This document shows, one piece after another, positions 27,144 to 34,712 of a stretch of 64,000 nucleotides of DNA; positions within the stretch are counted from its first letter, which is position 1; every line of letters begins with the position of its first letter. The stretch spans positions 1,116,001-1,180,000 of the forward strand of contig NZ_CP048834.1 in NCBI RefSeq assembly GCF_012971745.1, in the 5' to 3' direction. The stretch comes from Starkeya sp. ORNL1 (GTDB lineage Bacteria; Pseudomonadota; Alphaproteobacteria; Rhizobiales; Xanthobacteraceae). A program made the position numbers and the translations under genes. Below the pieces are notes generated by a model that searched no databases, had not been told where the DNA came from, and saw only the letters and a program-made list of their open reading frames with translations.

Positions 27144-27231
27144 GCCGTCATCCCCGGCCTCGTGCCGGGGATCTCGATTCCTGACAGCACGTCAGTCACA
27201 CAGATGGCCGGTCCAAGCCCGGCCATGACGG
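27144..27231. repeat. Family C repeat, copy 3
   Basis: Same element as at 13.36 kb but in the opposite orientation: CCGTCATCCCCGGCCTCGTG at the left, ATGGCCGGTCCAAGCCCGG with CCATGACGG at the right. It follows parE. Confidence 0.85.
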
Positions 27232-27266
27232 TGTTATGCTGTGCCAAAAGCACAGGGAGGCGCTCC

Positions 27267-27653
27267 ATGCTCGACCATGTCGGTTTTGCCGTTTCGGATT
27301 TCGACCGTTCGAAGGCCTTCTATCTCAACGCCTTGAAGCCGCTCGGCATGTCCCTGGTCATGGAGGTCACGGCCGAGCAGACCGGCAATGGCGCGGCGGC
27401 GGGCTTCGGCTCGGACGGCAAGCCGTATTTCTGGATCGGCGAGGAGGACGCGGTCGGAAGCCATGTGCATGTGGCGCTTGCCTCGCCCGACCGCCGTTCG
27501 GTCGACGCCTTCTATGAGGCAGCGATGGCGGCGGGCGCCCGCGACAATGGCGCGCCGGGACTGCGCCCGCATTACCACCCGGATTATTACGGCGCCTTCG
27601 TGCTCGATCCCGACGGCCACAATATCGAGGCGGTCTGCCACAAGCCCGAGTGA
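27267..27653 (+). CDS. VOC-family protein (glyoxalase/bleomycin-resistance fold)
   Basis: A 128-aa single-domain protein starting MLDHVGFAVSDFDRSKAFY and ending FVLDPDGHNIEAVCH, the standard beta-alpha-beta-beta-beta VOC pattern with metal ligands at His4 and the late Glu. Activity (lyase, dioxygenase or binding) cannot be predicted. GGGAGG lies seven bases before the ATG at 27267, so the upstream in-frame extension through repeat sequence is rejected. It is convergent with a LysE exporter. Confidence 0.85.
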   Translation: MLDHVGFAVSDFDRSKAFYLNALKPLGMSLVMEVTAEQTGNGAAAGFGSDGKPYFWIGEEDAVGSHVHVALASPDRRSVDAFYEAAMAAGARDNGAPGLRPHYHPDYYGAFVLDPDGHNIEAVCHKPE

Positions 27654-27664
27654 GCTTGCTCGTC

Positions 27665-27712
27665 GAGCAGGTCCTGATCGCAAAAGTCGTTCAACTTTTG
27701 CGGGACATGCTC
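27665..27712. repeat. Family B repeat, half element
   Basis: GAGCAGGTCCTGATCGCAAAAGT and ACTTTTGCGGGACATGCTC form an imperfect dyad of 48 bp. It matches the second half of the composite elements at 56.8 and 58.4 kb. Its right edge contains two bases of the LysE gene's stop codon. Confidence 0.75.
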
Positions 27713-28334
27713 AGCGCCGATCGAACGCGATCCGTGCGGCAAGGCCGAGAAAGACGAAGCCGGTCAGCATCTGGAAGGCACGCGCCGCGCGGCGGCTCGC
27801 CGCCAGCCAGCGGCCGATGCTGCCGGCAAAGCCGCCCACCGCCAGATTGACCAGCGTGCCGCCGACATTGAAGACGGTGCCCAGCAGCAGGAATTGCAGG
27901 AAGGTCGAGCCGCGCGCCGGATCGACGAATTGCGGCAGGAAAGCCAGCACGAACACCGCGATCTTGGGATTGAGCAGGCTCACCACCACGGCATCGCGCC
28001 CGGCTTTCCACGCGCTGCCGCGCGCCCCTTGCGGCGCCGTGAGCACGACCGGCCGGCGGAACGCCTGGATCGCCAGCCACACCAGATAGAAGACGCCACC
28101 CCAGCGTATCGCCTCGAACGCGCCCGGGTGCGCGACGAGCAGCGATGCCAGCCCGATCCCCGCGGCCAGAGTGTAGATGAAGCCGCCGGTGGCGATGCCG
28201 AGACTCGCCGCCATCCCCGCCCTCGGGCCCGACTTCATGCCTTGGCCGAGGCAGAACAGCATGTCGTTGCCCGGCGTGAGGTTCAGCGCGAGGGCGGCGG
28301 GGATGAAGATGAGGAGGGTGTCGAGGGGGATCAT
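27711..28334 (-). CDS. LysE/RhtB-family amino-acid exporter
   Basis: A 207-aa inner-membrane protein with six hydrophobic helices. The family mark is the N-terminal ALNLTPGNDMLFCLGQGMKSG, then LLNPKIAVFVLAFLPQFVDP, both standard for LysE/RhtB. Relatives export homoserine, threonine, lysine or arginine; the substrate here is unknown. The gene stands alone, convergent with the VOC gene, and its stop codon overlaps a family B repeat. Confidence 0.9.
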   Translation of the reverse strand: MIPLDTLLIFIPAALALNLTPGNDMLFCLGQGMKSGPRAGMAASLGIATGGFIYTLAAGIGLASLLVAHPGAFEAIRWGGVFYLVWLAIQAFRRPVVLTAPQGARGSAWKAGRDAVVVSLLNPKIAVFVLAFLPQFVDPARGSTFLQFLLLGTVFNVGGTLVNLAVGGFAGSIGRWLAASRRAARAFQMLTGFVFLGLAARIAFDRR

Positions 28335-28372
28335 GAGCTAGCTTGGCTTCAGGTCGGCTGTGGCTTTGCTTG

Positions 28373-28475
28373 AGCATCCTTCGAGGCCCGGCTTTGCCGG
28401 ACACCTCAGGATGAGGTCGTTCTTTTAAAGCAACCTCATCCTGAGGCGCGAGCGCAGCGAGCCTCGAAGGATGCT
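28373..28475. repeat. Family A palindromic repeat, copy 5
   Basis: Complete element. The left side segment is CCCGGCTTTGCCGGA (one mismatch), the right GCGAGCGCAGCGAGC (direct repeat). It lies between the LysE start and the GreA/GreB-family gene end. Confidence 0.9.
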
Positions 28476-28489
28476 CAAGCAGGACACCC

Positions 28490-28966
28490 TCAAAACCTCT
28501 CCGACTCGCGATCGATCGCCACGATCTCCATGGTCCCCGCCGGCAGCGCGACCTCCTCGCCGACCGTCTTGCCCAGCAGGGTGCGGGCGACCGGGGCGCT
28601 CCAGGCGATGCGGCCGGCCTTGGGATCGGCCTCGTCCTCGCCGACGATGCGCCAGGTGCGCTGTTCGTCATCCTCGTCGACCAGCGTCACCGCCATGCCG
28701 ACGGTGACGGTATCGCCCTCGGCCGGCGGATCGACCGGCTCGGCATTGGCACGGCGGGCGGTCCAGTAGCGCAGGTCGCGCGAGGCGCGGGCGACGCCGT
28801 CGCGATCCCCCTGCCCGCCGGCAGTGGCGAGTTCCTCGCGCAAGCGCTCGATCTCGGCCTCGATCAGAGCGAGGCCGCGACGGGTGACGAGGTTGCGATT
28901 CGGGCTGATCGGGCGCTCGGGGAGCACCTCGGCGCCGGAATCCTCCTTCACGAAGGCACGGCTCAT
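28490..28966 (-). CDS. GreA/GreB-family transcription elongation factor
   Basis: A 158-aa protein that in characterised relatives enters the RNA polymerase secondary channel and stimulates cleavage of backtracked RNA. Residues ~20–75 form the predicted coiled coil (NLVTRRGLALIEAEIERLREEL), and the C-terminal half is the FKBP-like GreA/GreB domain (MAVTLVDEDDEQRTWRIVGEDEAD…TLLGKTVGEEVALPAG). It resembles GreB-type proteins of Hyphomicrobiales; whether it keeps the acidic tip for cleavage is uncertain. The start MSRAFVKEDSG at 28966 is typical of that group. It diverges from an RhlE-type helicase. Confidence 0.85.
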   Translation of the reverse strand: MSRAFVKEDSGAEVLPERPISPNRNLVTRRGLALIEAEIERLREELATAGGQGDRDGVARASRDLRYWTARRANAEPVDPPAEGDTVTVGMAVTLVDEDDEQRTWRIVGEDEADPKAGRIAWSAPVARTLLGKTVGEEVALPAGTMEIVAIDRESERF

Positions 28967-29143
28967 GTTCGGAAGACCTTGACAGCGGCGAAATGCGTTG
29001 ACTTTGCGGGGTTTGTCCCTATGTTGCGTTGCGTCGTCACACCGTTCCGATTGATGCGCTCCGCGCTTAGACGATGCAAGCCGTCCCCGGATACGGCTCG
29101 GGGAATGCCGGTGAGCGGTGCGCTGCCGCAGAATAGACCCTCT

Positions 29144-30688
29144 ATGCCTTTTAACGAACTGGGCCTGAGCGACAAGGTGCTCTCGGCCGTCACCGACGCC
29201 GGGTATACCGAGCCCACGCCCATCCAGGCGCAAGCCATCCCCCACGTGCTCGCACGGCGAGATGTGCTCGGCCTCGCGCAGACCGGCACCGGCAAGACCG
29301 CTGCCTTCGTGCTGCCGATGCTGACGCTGCTGGAGCAGGGCCGCGCCCGCGCCCGGATGCCGCGCACCCTCATCCTCGAGCCGACGCGCGAACTCGCGGC
29401 GCAGGTCGAGGAGAACTTTGTCAAATACGGCAAGAACCACAAACTCAACGTCGCATTGCTGATCGGCGGCGTCTCCTTCGGCGACCAGGACAGCAAGCTG
29501 CTGCGCGGCGTCGATGTGCTGATCGCAACGCCGGGCCGCCTGCTCGACCATGTGGAGCGCGGCCGGCTGCTGCTCTCGGGCATCGAGATCCTCGTCATCG
29601 ACGAGGCGGACCGCATGCTCGACATGGGCTTCATCCCTGACATCGAACGCGTCTGCAAGCTGGTGCCATTCACCCGGCAGACGCTGTTCTTCTCGGCCAC
29701 CATGCCGCCGGAAATCCAGCGGCTGGTCTCGCAATTCCTCTCCAACCCGGTGCAGATCGAGGCGTCCCGCCCCTCCTCCACCGCAGCCAACATCACCCAA
29801 TTGCTGGTGGCCTGCGGGCGCGAGGACCATGAGAAGCGCGACAAGCTGCGCGATCTCATCCGCGGCGCGGAAAACCTGCAAAACGGCATTATCTTCTGCA
29901 ACCGCAAGCGCGACGTCGGGGTGGTGCACAAGTCCCTTCAGCGGCACGGCTTCAATGTGGTGGCGCTGCACGGCGACATGGACCAGCGCTCGCGCATGCA
30001 GGCGCTCGAGCAGTTCCGCACCGGCGAGGCCACTTTGCTGGTGGCGTCCGACGTCGCGGCGCGCGGCCTCGACATTCCGGCGGTGAGCCACGTCTTCAAT
30101 TACGACACGCCGCACCACGCGGAAGACTATATCCACCGCATCGGCCGGACCGGCCGTGCCGGCCGCTCGGGTGCCGCTTTCACCATCGTCACCCATGCCG
30201 ACGTGAAGTCGCTTGCCGCTATCGAGAAGCTGATCGGCAATCCGATCGAATGGATGAACGGGCAGACACTCGGCGATGCACCGCCGCGCGAGGCTCGTTC
30301 CTCCAGTCGCGGTGGCGAGCGCGGCGGGGAACGCGGTGGCGAGCGTGGCGAACAACGCCGTGGCGCCCGTCCGGCCCGCCGTCGCGAGGAGCGCCCGCAA
30401 GACGAACGCGGCCATTCCGAGCGCAGCCATTCGCATCGCGAAGAAGCGCCCGTCGCGGTCGCGAGCAATGTCGAGGAACTGCCGCGTGGCAACCGCCCGC
30501 CGCGTCGCGAGCGCGCCAGTGCCGCGCCCGCGCCGGTGGAGACTGGACCGCGCCCCGCGCCGCGTGCGCCGGTCAATCCGACCACCGCGCGCCGCCCGCA
30601 GGCCGAGCGGCCGCACAATGACGAGCCGGCGGATACTTCGCACCTGCCGGCCTTCCTGCTGCGCCCGGTGAAGATCAAGGCGGGCTGA
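29144..30688 (+). CDS. rhlE: DEAD-box RNA helicase, RhlE type
   Basis: A 514-aa ATP-dependent RNA helicase for RNA remodelling and ribosome or decay work. All motifs are present: the Q-motif (PTPIQAQAIP), Walker A AQTGTGKT (45–52), DEAD (153–156), SAT (FFSATMP), and HRIGRTGRAG. The last ~130 residues are low-complexity, Arg/Gly/Glu-rich (repeated RGGE units), which should bind RNA and favour condensates. ATG at 29144 is chosen because the Q-motif region begins at once; no strong ribosome site is seen. Its 3' end overlaps the convergent mscS-like gene by 14 bp. Confidence 0.9.
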   Translation: MPFNELGLSDKVLSAVTDAGYTEPTPIQAQAIPHVLARRDVLGLAQTGTGKTAAFVLPMLTLLEQGRARARMPRTLILEPTRELAAQVEENFVKYGKNHKLNVALLIGGVSFGDQDSKLLRGVDVLIATPGRLLDHVERGRLLLSGIEILVIDEADRMLDMGFIPDIERVCKLVPFTRQTLFFSATMPPEIQRLVSQFLSNPVQIEASRPSSTAANITQLLVACGREDHEKRDKLRDLIRGAENLQNGIIFCNRKRDVGVVHKSLQRHGFNVVALHGDMDQRSRMQALEQFRTGEATLLVASDVAARGLDIPAVSHVFNYDTPHHAEDYIHRIGRTGRAGRSGAAFTIVTHADVKSLAAIEKLIGNPIEWMNGQTLGDAPPREARSSSRGGERGGERGGERGEQRRGARPARRREERPQDERGHSERSHSHREEAPVAVASNVEELPRGNRPPRRERASAAPAPVETGPRPAPRAPVNPTTARRPQAERPHNDEPADTSHLPAFLLRPVKIKAG

Positions 30689-31469
30689 GCGCTGCCTGTT
30701 GGGGCTGCTCCGGCAGTCCCGGCGCCAGCCGGCTGCGCAGACGCCGCACCAGATCCGCCTTGAGCGATCCGGCATCGGCAGCCTTGGCCCAGGCGGAGAA
30801 TGCGATTTCCACCTTGTCGAGCGTGAACTTGGCGACATTGGCCGAGGGGCCCGGCGATTTGTTGGTGCGCGGATCGTTTTGCAGGAACGCCAGGCCTTCC
30901 GCGATCGTGCCGTCAATATCGCCGCCCGGCTTCATCTCAACGGTCAGATCGAGCCGCCGCTCGCCATAGGCCGACTGGTTGACGATCGCCGAACCCCAGA
31001 CCTGGCCGTTGGGGATCAGCACCTGCACGTTGTCGCCGCTGGCAAGTTCGGTGGTGAACAGAGTGAGGTTCTTCACCGTGCCGGCGCGCCCGGCCACCTC
31101 CACGCTGTCCCCGACCCGGAACGGGCGGAACAGCAGCAGCATGACGCCCGCCGCAAGATTCGATAGCGTGCCTTGCAGCGCAAGGCCGATGGCCAGCGAT
31201 GCGGCGCCCAGCACCGCGATGATGCTGGTGGTCTGAATGCCGAAGCGTTGCAGCACGGCGACGCCGACAAAAGCCAGCACTGTGTATTTGGCGAGACTCC
31301 CGATGAAGCCGATGACGGTGATGTCGACCCGATGCGTCGAGGCGAGCGCCCGCGTCACCGCACGGTCCACGAGGGTCGCCACCCACCAGCCGACAATGAG
31401 CAGGCCGAGCGCATAGAGGACGTTCAGTCCGTACAGCACGAACAGATTGCCGAGTTCTTCGAAGTTCAT
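30675..31469 (-). CDS. Small-conductance mechanosensitive channel (MscS family)
   Basis: A 264-aa inner-membrane channel that opens on membrane tension to release solutes. Three N-terminal hydrophobic helices (about 8–30, 52–72 and 78–110) precede the MscS beta domain. The pore helix TM3 shows IIAVLGAASLAIGLALQG, the Ala/Gly packing pattern of MscS, and the beta domain VGDSVEVAGRAGTVKNL. Length is typical. It ends inside the 3' end of the convergent helicase gene. Confidence 0.9.
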   Translation of the reverse strand: MNFEELGNLFVLYGLNVLYALGLLIVGWWVATLVDRAVTRALASTHRVDITVIGFIGSLAKYTVLAFVGVAVLQRFGIQTTSIIAVLGAASLAIGLALQGTLSNLAAGVMLLLFRPFRVGDSVEVAGRAGTVKNLTLFTTELASGDNVQVLIPNGQVWGSAIVNQSAYGERRLDLTVEMKPGGDIDGTIAEGLAFLQNDPRTNKSPGPSANVAKFTLDKVEIAFSAWAKAADAGSLKADLVRRLRSRLAPGLPEQPQQAALSPP

Positions 31470-31517
31470 GAGACCGCCTTTGCCATTGCACCAGTAGGGG
31501 CAACGGCCGAGACGCCG

Positions 31518-31871
31518 TCAGGTTCGCCTTGTTCGCTTAGGTTTGGCGGCCTTGGCCTCCGCCGCGCGGCGGGCCACATCCAGCGCGGCATAAGCGATCT
31601 CGGCCACCGCGTCGGGATCGTCGAGCCGGCGGTCCGGGATCGACCAATAGCCGAGCGAGATGATGCGGCCCTTGCCCTCATAGGCGAACGGCTTCGAGCC
31701 CTCGCCTTCGAGGCGGGCAGCCAGCGCCTGGTCGGCCTTGAGGTAGATCTCGCCGAAGCCGGAAAGCGCGAACATCACGCCGTCGGCATAGATGCCGAGG
31801 CCGCCGAACATGCGCCGGCACTTCACCGGGCCGAAGGAAGCGAAGATGTCGGCGACCTCATCGGCGTCCAT
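31518..31871 (-). CDS. TfoX/Sxy N-terminal domain protein
   Basis: A 117-aa cytoplasmic protein. FASFGPVKCRRMFGGLGIYADG and FALSGFGEIYLKAD are the TfoX N-terminal pattern; the C-terminal tail is Lys/Arg-rich. In gammaproteobacteria TfoX activates competence with CRP, but stand-alone N-domain proteins in alphaproteobacteria have no proven role. The start MDADEVADIF (31871) is preferred, since upstream codons come from the flank of a family A repeat. Confidence 0.8.
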   Translation of the reverse strand: MDADEVADIFASFGPVKCRRMFGGLGIYADGVMFALSGFGEIYLKADQALAARLEGEGSKPFAYEGKGRIISLGYWSIPDRRLDDPDAVAEIAYAALDVARRAAEAKAAKPKRTRRT

Positions 31872-31926
31872 GGCTTTGCTGTGGTTTGGCTGTGGCTTGG
31901 CTTGAGCTTCGCTGTAGCTCGGCTTG

Positions 31927-32030
31927 AGCATCCCTCGAGGCTCGCTGCGCGAGCACCTCAGGATGAGGTGGTTCCTAAAAATACGACCTCATCCTGAGGT
32001 GCCCGGCAAAGCCGGGCCTCGAAGGATGCC
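31927..32030. repeat. Family A palindromic repeat, copy 6
   Basis: Complete element with one substitution in the outer arm (CATCCCTCGAGG). Side segments are GCTCGCTGCGCGAGC and CCCGGCAAAGCCGGG, both inverted repeats. It lies between the sufA end and the TfoX-like start. Confidence 0.9.
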
Positions 32031-32050
32031 GAAGCAGTGGAACAGCCGCC

Positions 32051-32437
32051 TCAGGCGTGCGCGTCGGCCGGCTCGCCCTTCGCCGGGGTGATGGCGACGG
32101 ATTCGCCGCAGCCGCAGGCCGAGGTCTGGTTCGGATTGTTGAAGACGAACTGTGCGGACATCTTGTCGGCGCGGAAGTCCATCTCGGTGCCGAGCAGATA
32201 GAGGATGGCCTTGGGGTCGATGAGGATCTTCACGCCCTTGTCCTCGACGACCTCGTCAAAGCGGCCCGCCTCCTCGGCGAACTCCAGCGTGTATTCCATG
32301 CCGGCGCAGCCGCCATTCTTCACGCCGACGCGCAAGCCCGCGACGGGCTTGTCGGCGCGCGCCATGATCTCCCGCACGCGGGACGCGGCGGCATCCGTCA
32401 GGCGCATGACGGAAGGACGGGGGCGGGCTTCAGCCAT
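32051..32437 (-). CDS. sufA: A-type iron-sulfur carrier SufA
   Basis: A 128-aa HesB/IscA-type protein that carries and hands over Fe-S clusters. The three cluster-binding cysteines are Cys44 (NGGCAGMEY), Cys108 and Cys110 (SACGCGES). AGGAGA lies upstream of the ATG. It is the last gene of the suf operon, 74 bp after the VOC gene. It could equally be called ErpA-like; position makes SufA the better name. Confidence 0.9.
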   Translation of the reverse strand: MAEARPRPSVMRLTDAAASRVREIMARADKPVAGLRVGVKNGGCAGMEYTLEFAEEAGRFDEVVEDKGVKILIDPKAILYLLGTEMDFRADKMSAQFVFNNPNQTSACGCGESVAITPAKGEPADAHA

Positions 32438-32511
32438 AATCGTCTCCTAATCGACGCCGGTTCAAGGCCGGCGGATCGGTCGTCTTAAGATGGGGGATGT
32501 GCGCGCTGGAC

Positions 32512-32949
32512 TCAAGTCCCCGCTTCGGCTTGATAATTCTTCCAAAGCCCCGGCGTGCCCAGTTCCGCAAGGTGACCGTCCGGGTCACGGAAATAGACGC
32601 TCACGCCACCGCGCGGCCACGTCACTTCCGATTCGATCGGCACGTTCTCGCTGGCGAGATGCGCGCGCCAGGCGTCCAGCGCCTCGGTGGGAATGGCGAG
32701 GGCAAAATGGAGCGGCCCGTGGCCGTCATGCGGCGGGATGGCGCCGCCCGGCAGATGCACGGTATGCAGCGTGCTGCCACGCTTGAACAGCAGCAGCGCG
32801 CTCGCCGGACCGGCGTCATAGACCACGAGGCGCTCGTCACCGAACATCACCGGCAAGGCGAAGACGCGGTCATAGAAGGCCCGCGCCCGCTTGAGATCGT
32901 CGACATAGAGGCAGGTTTCGAGGACGCCGCTGATCCGCGGCGCGCTCAC
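32512..32949 (-). CDS. VOC-family protein inside the suf operon
   Basis: A 145-aa glyoxalase-fold protein: GVLETCLYVDDLKRARAFYDRVF at the start, GPLHFALAIPTEALDAWRAHL in the middle and VYFRDPDGHLAELGTPGLW near the end. Metal-ligand positions (Glu11, His, Glu) are present, so a metal-dependent enzyme is plausible; the substrate is unknown. Its ATG overlaps the stop of the sufT-like gene by four bases (ATGA, 32946–32949), so it is translated as part of the suf operon. A role linked to cluster assembly is possible but unproven. Confidence 0.85.
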   Translation of the reverse strand: MSAPRISGVLETCLYVDDLKRARAFYDRVFALPVMFGDERLVVYDAGPASALLLFKRGSTLHTVHLPGGAIPPHDGHGPLHFALAIPTEALDAWRAHLASENVPIESEVTWPRGGVSVYFRDPDGHLAELGTPGLWKNYQAEAGT

Positions 32950-33317
32950 CAGAGATTCAGCGCAAGCCGCGCTTCCTCCGACATGCGCCCCTGATCCCAG
33001 GGCGGGTCGAAGGTGAGGTTGACGGTGACGCCCGACACCCCGCCAACACTCGCCACTGCGCCTTCCACCATGCCGGGAAGCTCGGCGGCGGAGGGACAGT
33101 TCGGCGTGGTCAGCGTCATCTCCACCGCAACCTGGCGGTCATCGGCTATGTCGACCTTGTAAATCAGGCCGAGTTCATAGATGTCGACCGGGATTTCCGG
33201 GTCATAGACGGTCTTCAGCGCGCCGACGATGTCGTCGGTCAGGCGCTCAAGCTCGTCCTCGGGAATCGCGGAGGCGATCGTCGGGACGTTCGGAGCCTCG
33301 GTGTCGATCTCGCTCAT
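32946..33317 (-). CDS. sufT: SufT-like Fe-S assembly protein (MIP18/DUF59)
   Basis: A 123-aa protein of the MIP18 family that helps mature Fe-S proteins. The conserved stretches are YDPEIPVDIYELGLIY and MTLTTPNCPSAAELPG with the invariant Cys74, ending in FDPPWDQGRMSEEARLALNLW, which is exactly the SUF-associated version. The start MSEIDTEAPN (33317) overlaps the sufS stop (ATGA, 33314–33317), implying coupled translation. The frame stays open upstream but inside sufS. Confidence 0.9.
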   Translation of the reverse strand: MSEIDTEAPNVPTIASAIPEDELERLTDDIVGALKTVYDPEIPVDIYELGLIYKVDIADDRQVAVEMTLTTPNCPSAAELPGMVEGAVASVGGVSGVTVNLTFDPPWDQGRMSEEARLALNLW

Positions 33318-34561
33318 GCGAAAAGATCCTGCGCCTTGATGAGGGCCTCGGCGAGGCGGTCGACTTCCTCGTGCGTGTTGTACAGCGCGAAGGAGGCCCG
33401 GCACGTCGCCGTCACACCATATCGGCCAAGCAGCGGCATTGCGCAATGGGTACCGGCCCGCACCGCAACACCGGAGCGGTCGATCACGGTAGCAATGTCG
33501 TGCGGATGGGCGCCTTTCACGTCGAAGGCGAGGATCGCGCCCTTGCCCGGTGCATCGCCATAGATGCGGATGGAATTGATGCGCGAGAGCCGCTCCTTGG
33601 CATAGGCGCCCAGGGACGCCTCATGCGCGGCGATGCGCTCGCGGCCAAGGCTCTCCATATAGACCAGCGCCTCGCCGAGGCCGATGGCCTGCACGATGGG
33701 CGGCGTGCCGGCCTCGAAACGGTGGGGCGGCTCGCCATAGGTGACGCCCTCTTCCGTCACCGTGCGGATCATCTCGCCGCCGCCCTCATAGGGCGGCATC
33801 TTCTCCAGCAGATGCCGCTTGCCGTAGAGCACGCCGATGCCGGTGGGGCCGTAGAGCTTGTGGCCGGTGATGCCGTAGAAATCGACATCGAGATCCTTCA
33901 CGTCGACCGGCATGTGCACGGCGGCCTGCGCGCCATCGACCACCACCAGCGCCCCGACCTCATGGGCAAGGCGGGTGATCTCCTTGATCGGCGTCACCGT
34001 GCCGAGCACGTTCGACATATGGGTGATGGCGACGATCTTGGTCCGCTCGGTGATGAGGTCCTTGAAGGCGTCGAGATCGAAGGCGCCGTCTTCCGTCACC
34101 GGTGCCCATTTGATCACCGCGCCCTTGCGTTCGCGCAGGTAATTCCACGGCACGATGTTGGAGTGGTGCTCCATGATGGAGAGCACGATCTCGTCGCCCT
34201 CGCCAATCGACTGGCCGAGCGAGGAGGCGACGAGGTTCAGCCCGCCGGTGACCGAGCGGGTGAAGATCACCTCTTCCAGCGAGCCGGCATTGAGGAAGGC
34301 GCGGCAGCGCTCGCGGGCCTCCTCGTACGCCTCGGTCATCGCATTGGCGAGGAAGTGCAGGCCGCGATGGACGTTGGAATATTCGTTCTCATAGGCATAG
34401 CGCATGCGATCCAGCACCTGCACCGGCTTCTGCGCCGAGGCGGCATTGTCGAGATAGACCAGCGGCTTGCCATAGACCTGCTTGGCCAGGATGGGAAAAT
34501 CCTGGCGGACGCGGGCGACGTCGTAGGTGCCGTCGAGGACGGCTGGGTGGATGGTGGTCAT
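33314..34561 (-). CDS. sufS: Cysteine desulfurase SufS
   Basis: A 415-aa PLP enzyme that removes sulfur from cysteine for cluster assembly. The PLP lysine is in ITGHKLYGP (Lys235). The persulfide cysteine is in RAGTHCAMP (Cys373), and the C-terminal CRASFALYNTHEEVD is a group II desulfurase mark. No SufE or SufU appears in the window; the activating partner must be elsewhere. A family A repeat separates it from sufD, the only long gap but one in the operon. Confidence 0.95.
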   Translation of the reverse strand: MTTIHPAVLDGTYDVARVRQDFPILAKQVYGKPLVYLDNAASAQKPVQVLDRMRYAYENEYSNVHRGLHFLANAMTEAYEEARERCRAFLNAGSLEEVIFTRSVTGGLNLVASSLGQSIGEGDEIVLSIMEHHSNIVPWNYLRERKGAVIKWAPVTEDGAFDLDAFKDLITERTKIVAITHMSNVLGTVTPIKEITRLAHEVGALVVVDGAQAAVHMPVDVKDLDVDFYGITGHKLYGPTGIGVLYGKRHLLEKMPPYEGGGEMIRTVTEEGVTYGEPPHRFEAGTPPIVQAIGLGEALVYMESLGRERIAAHEASLGAYAKERLSRINSIRIYGDAPGKGAILAFDVKGAHPHDIATVIDRSGVAVRAGTHCAMPLLGRYGVTATCRASFALYNTHEEVDRLAEALIKAQDLFA

Positions 34562-34592
34562 TGCACGACCTTTGCTCTCGCCGGCCTGGCGA

Positions 34593-34692
34593 ACATCCTT
34601 CGAGGCCGGGCTGCGCCCGGCACCTCAGGATGACGGTCGCTAAAAGATGAACGTCATCCTGAGGTGCGAGCGGAGCGAGCCTCGAAGGATGC
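34593..34692. repeat. Family A palindromic repeat, copy 7 (inside the suf operon)
   Basis: Complete element between sufD and sufS. It has the AGGATGACG/CGTCATCCT inner variant, left side segment GCCGGGCTGCGCCCGGC (inverted) and right GCGAGCGGAGCGAGC (direct). Transcribed within the operon, it would form a large RNA hairpin. Confidence 0.9.
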
Positions 34693-34712
34693 CCACTCCG
34701 CGCGCCCTCAGA

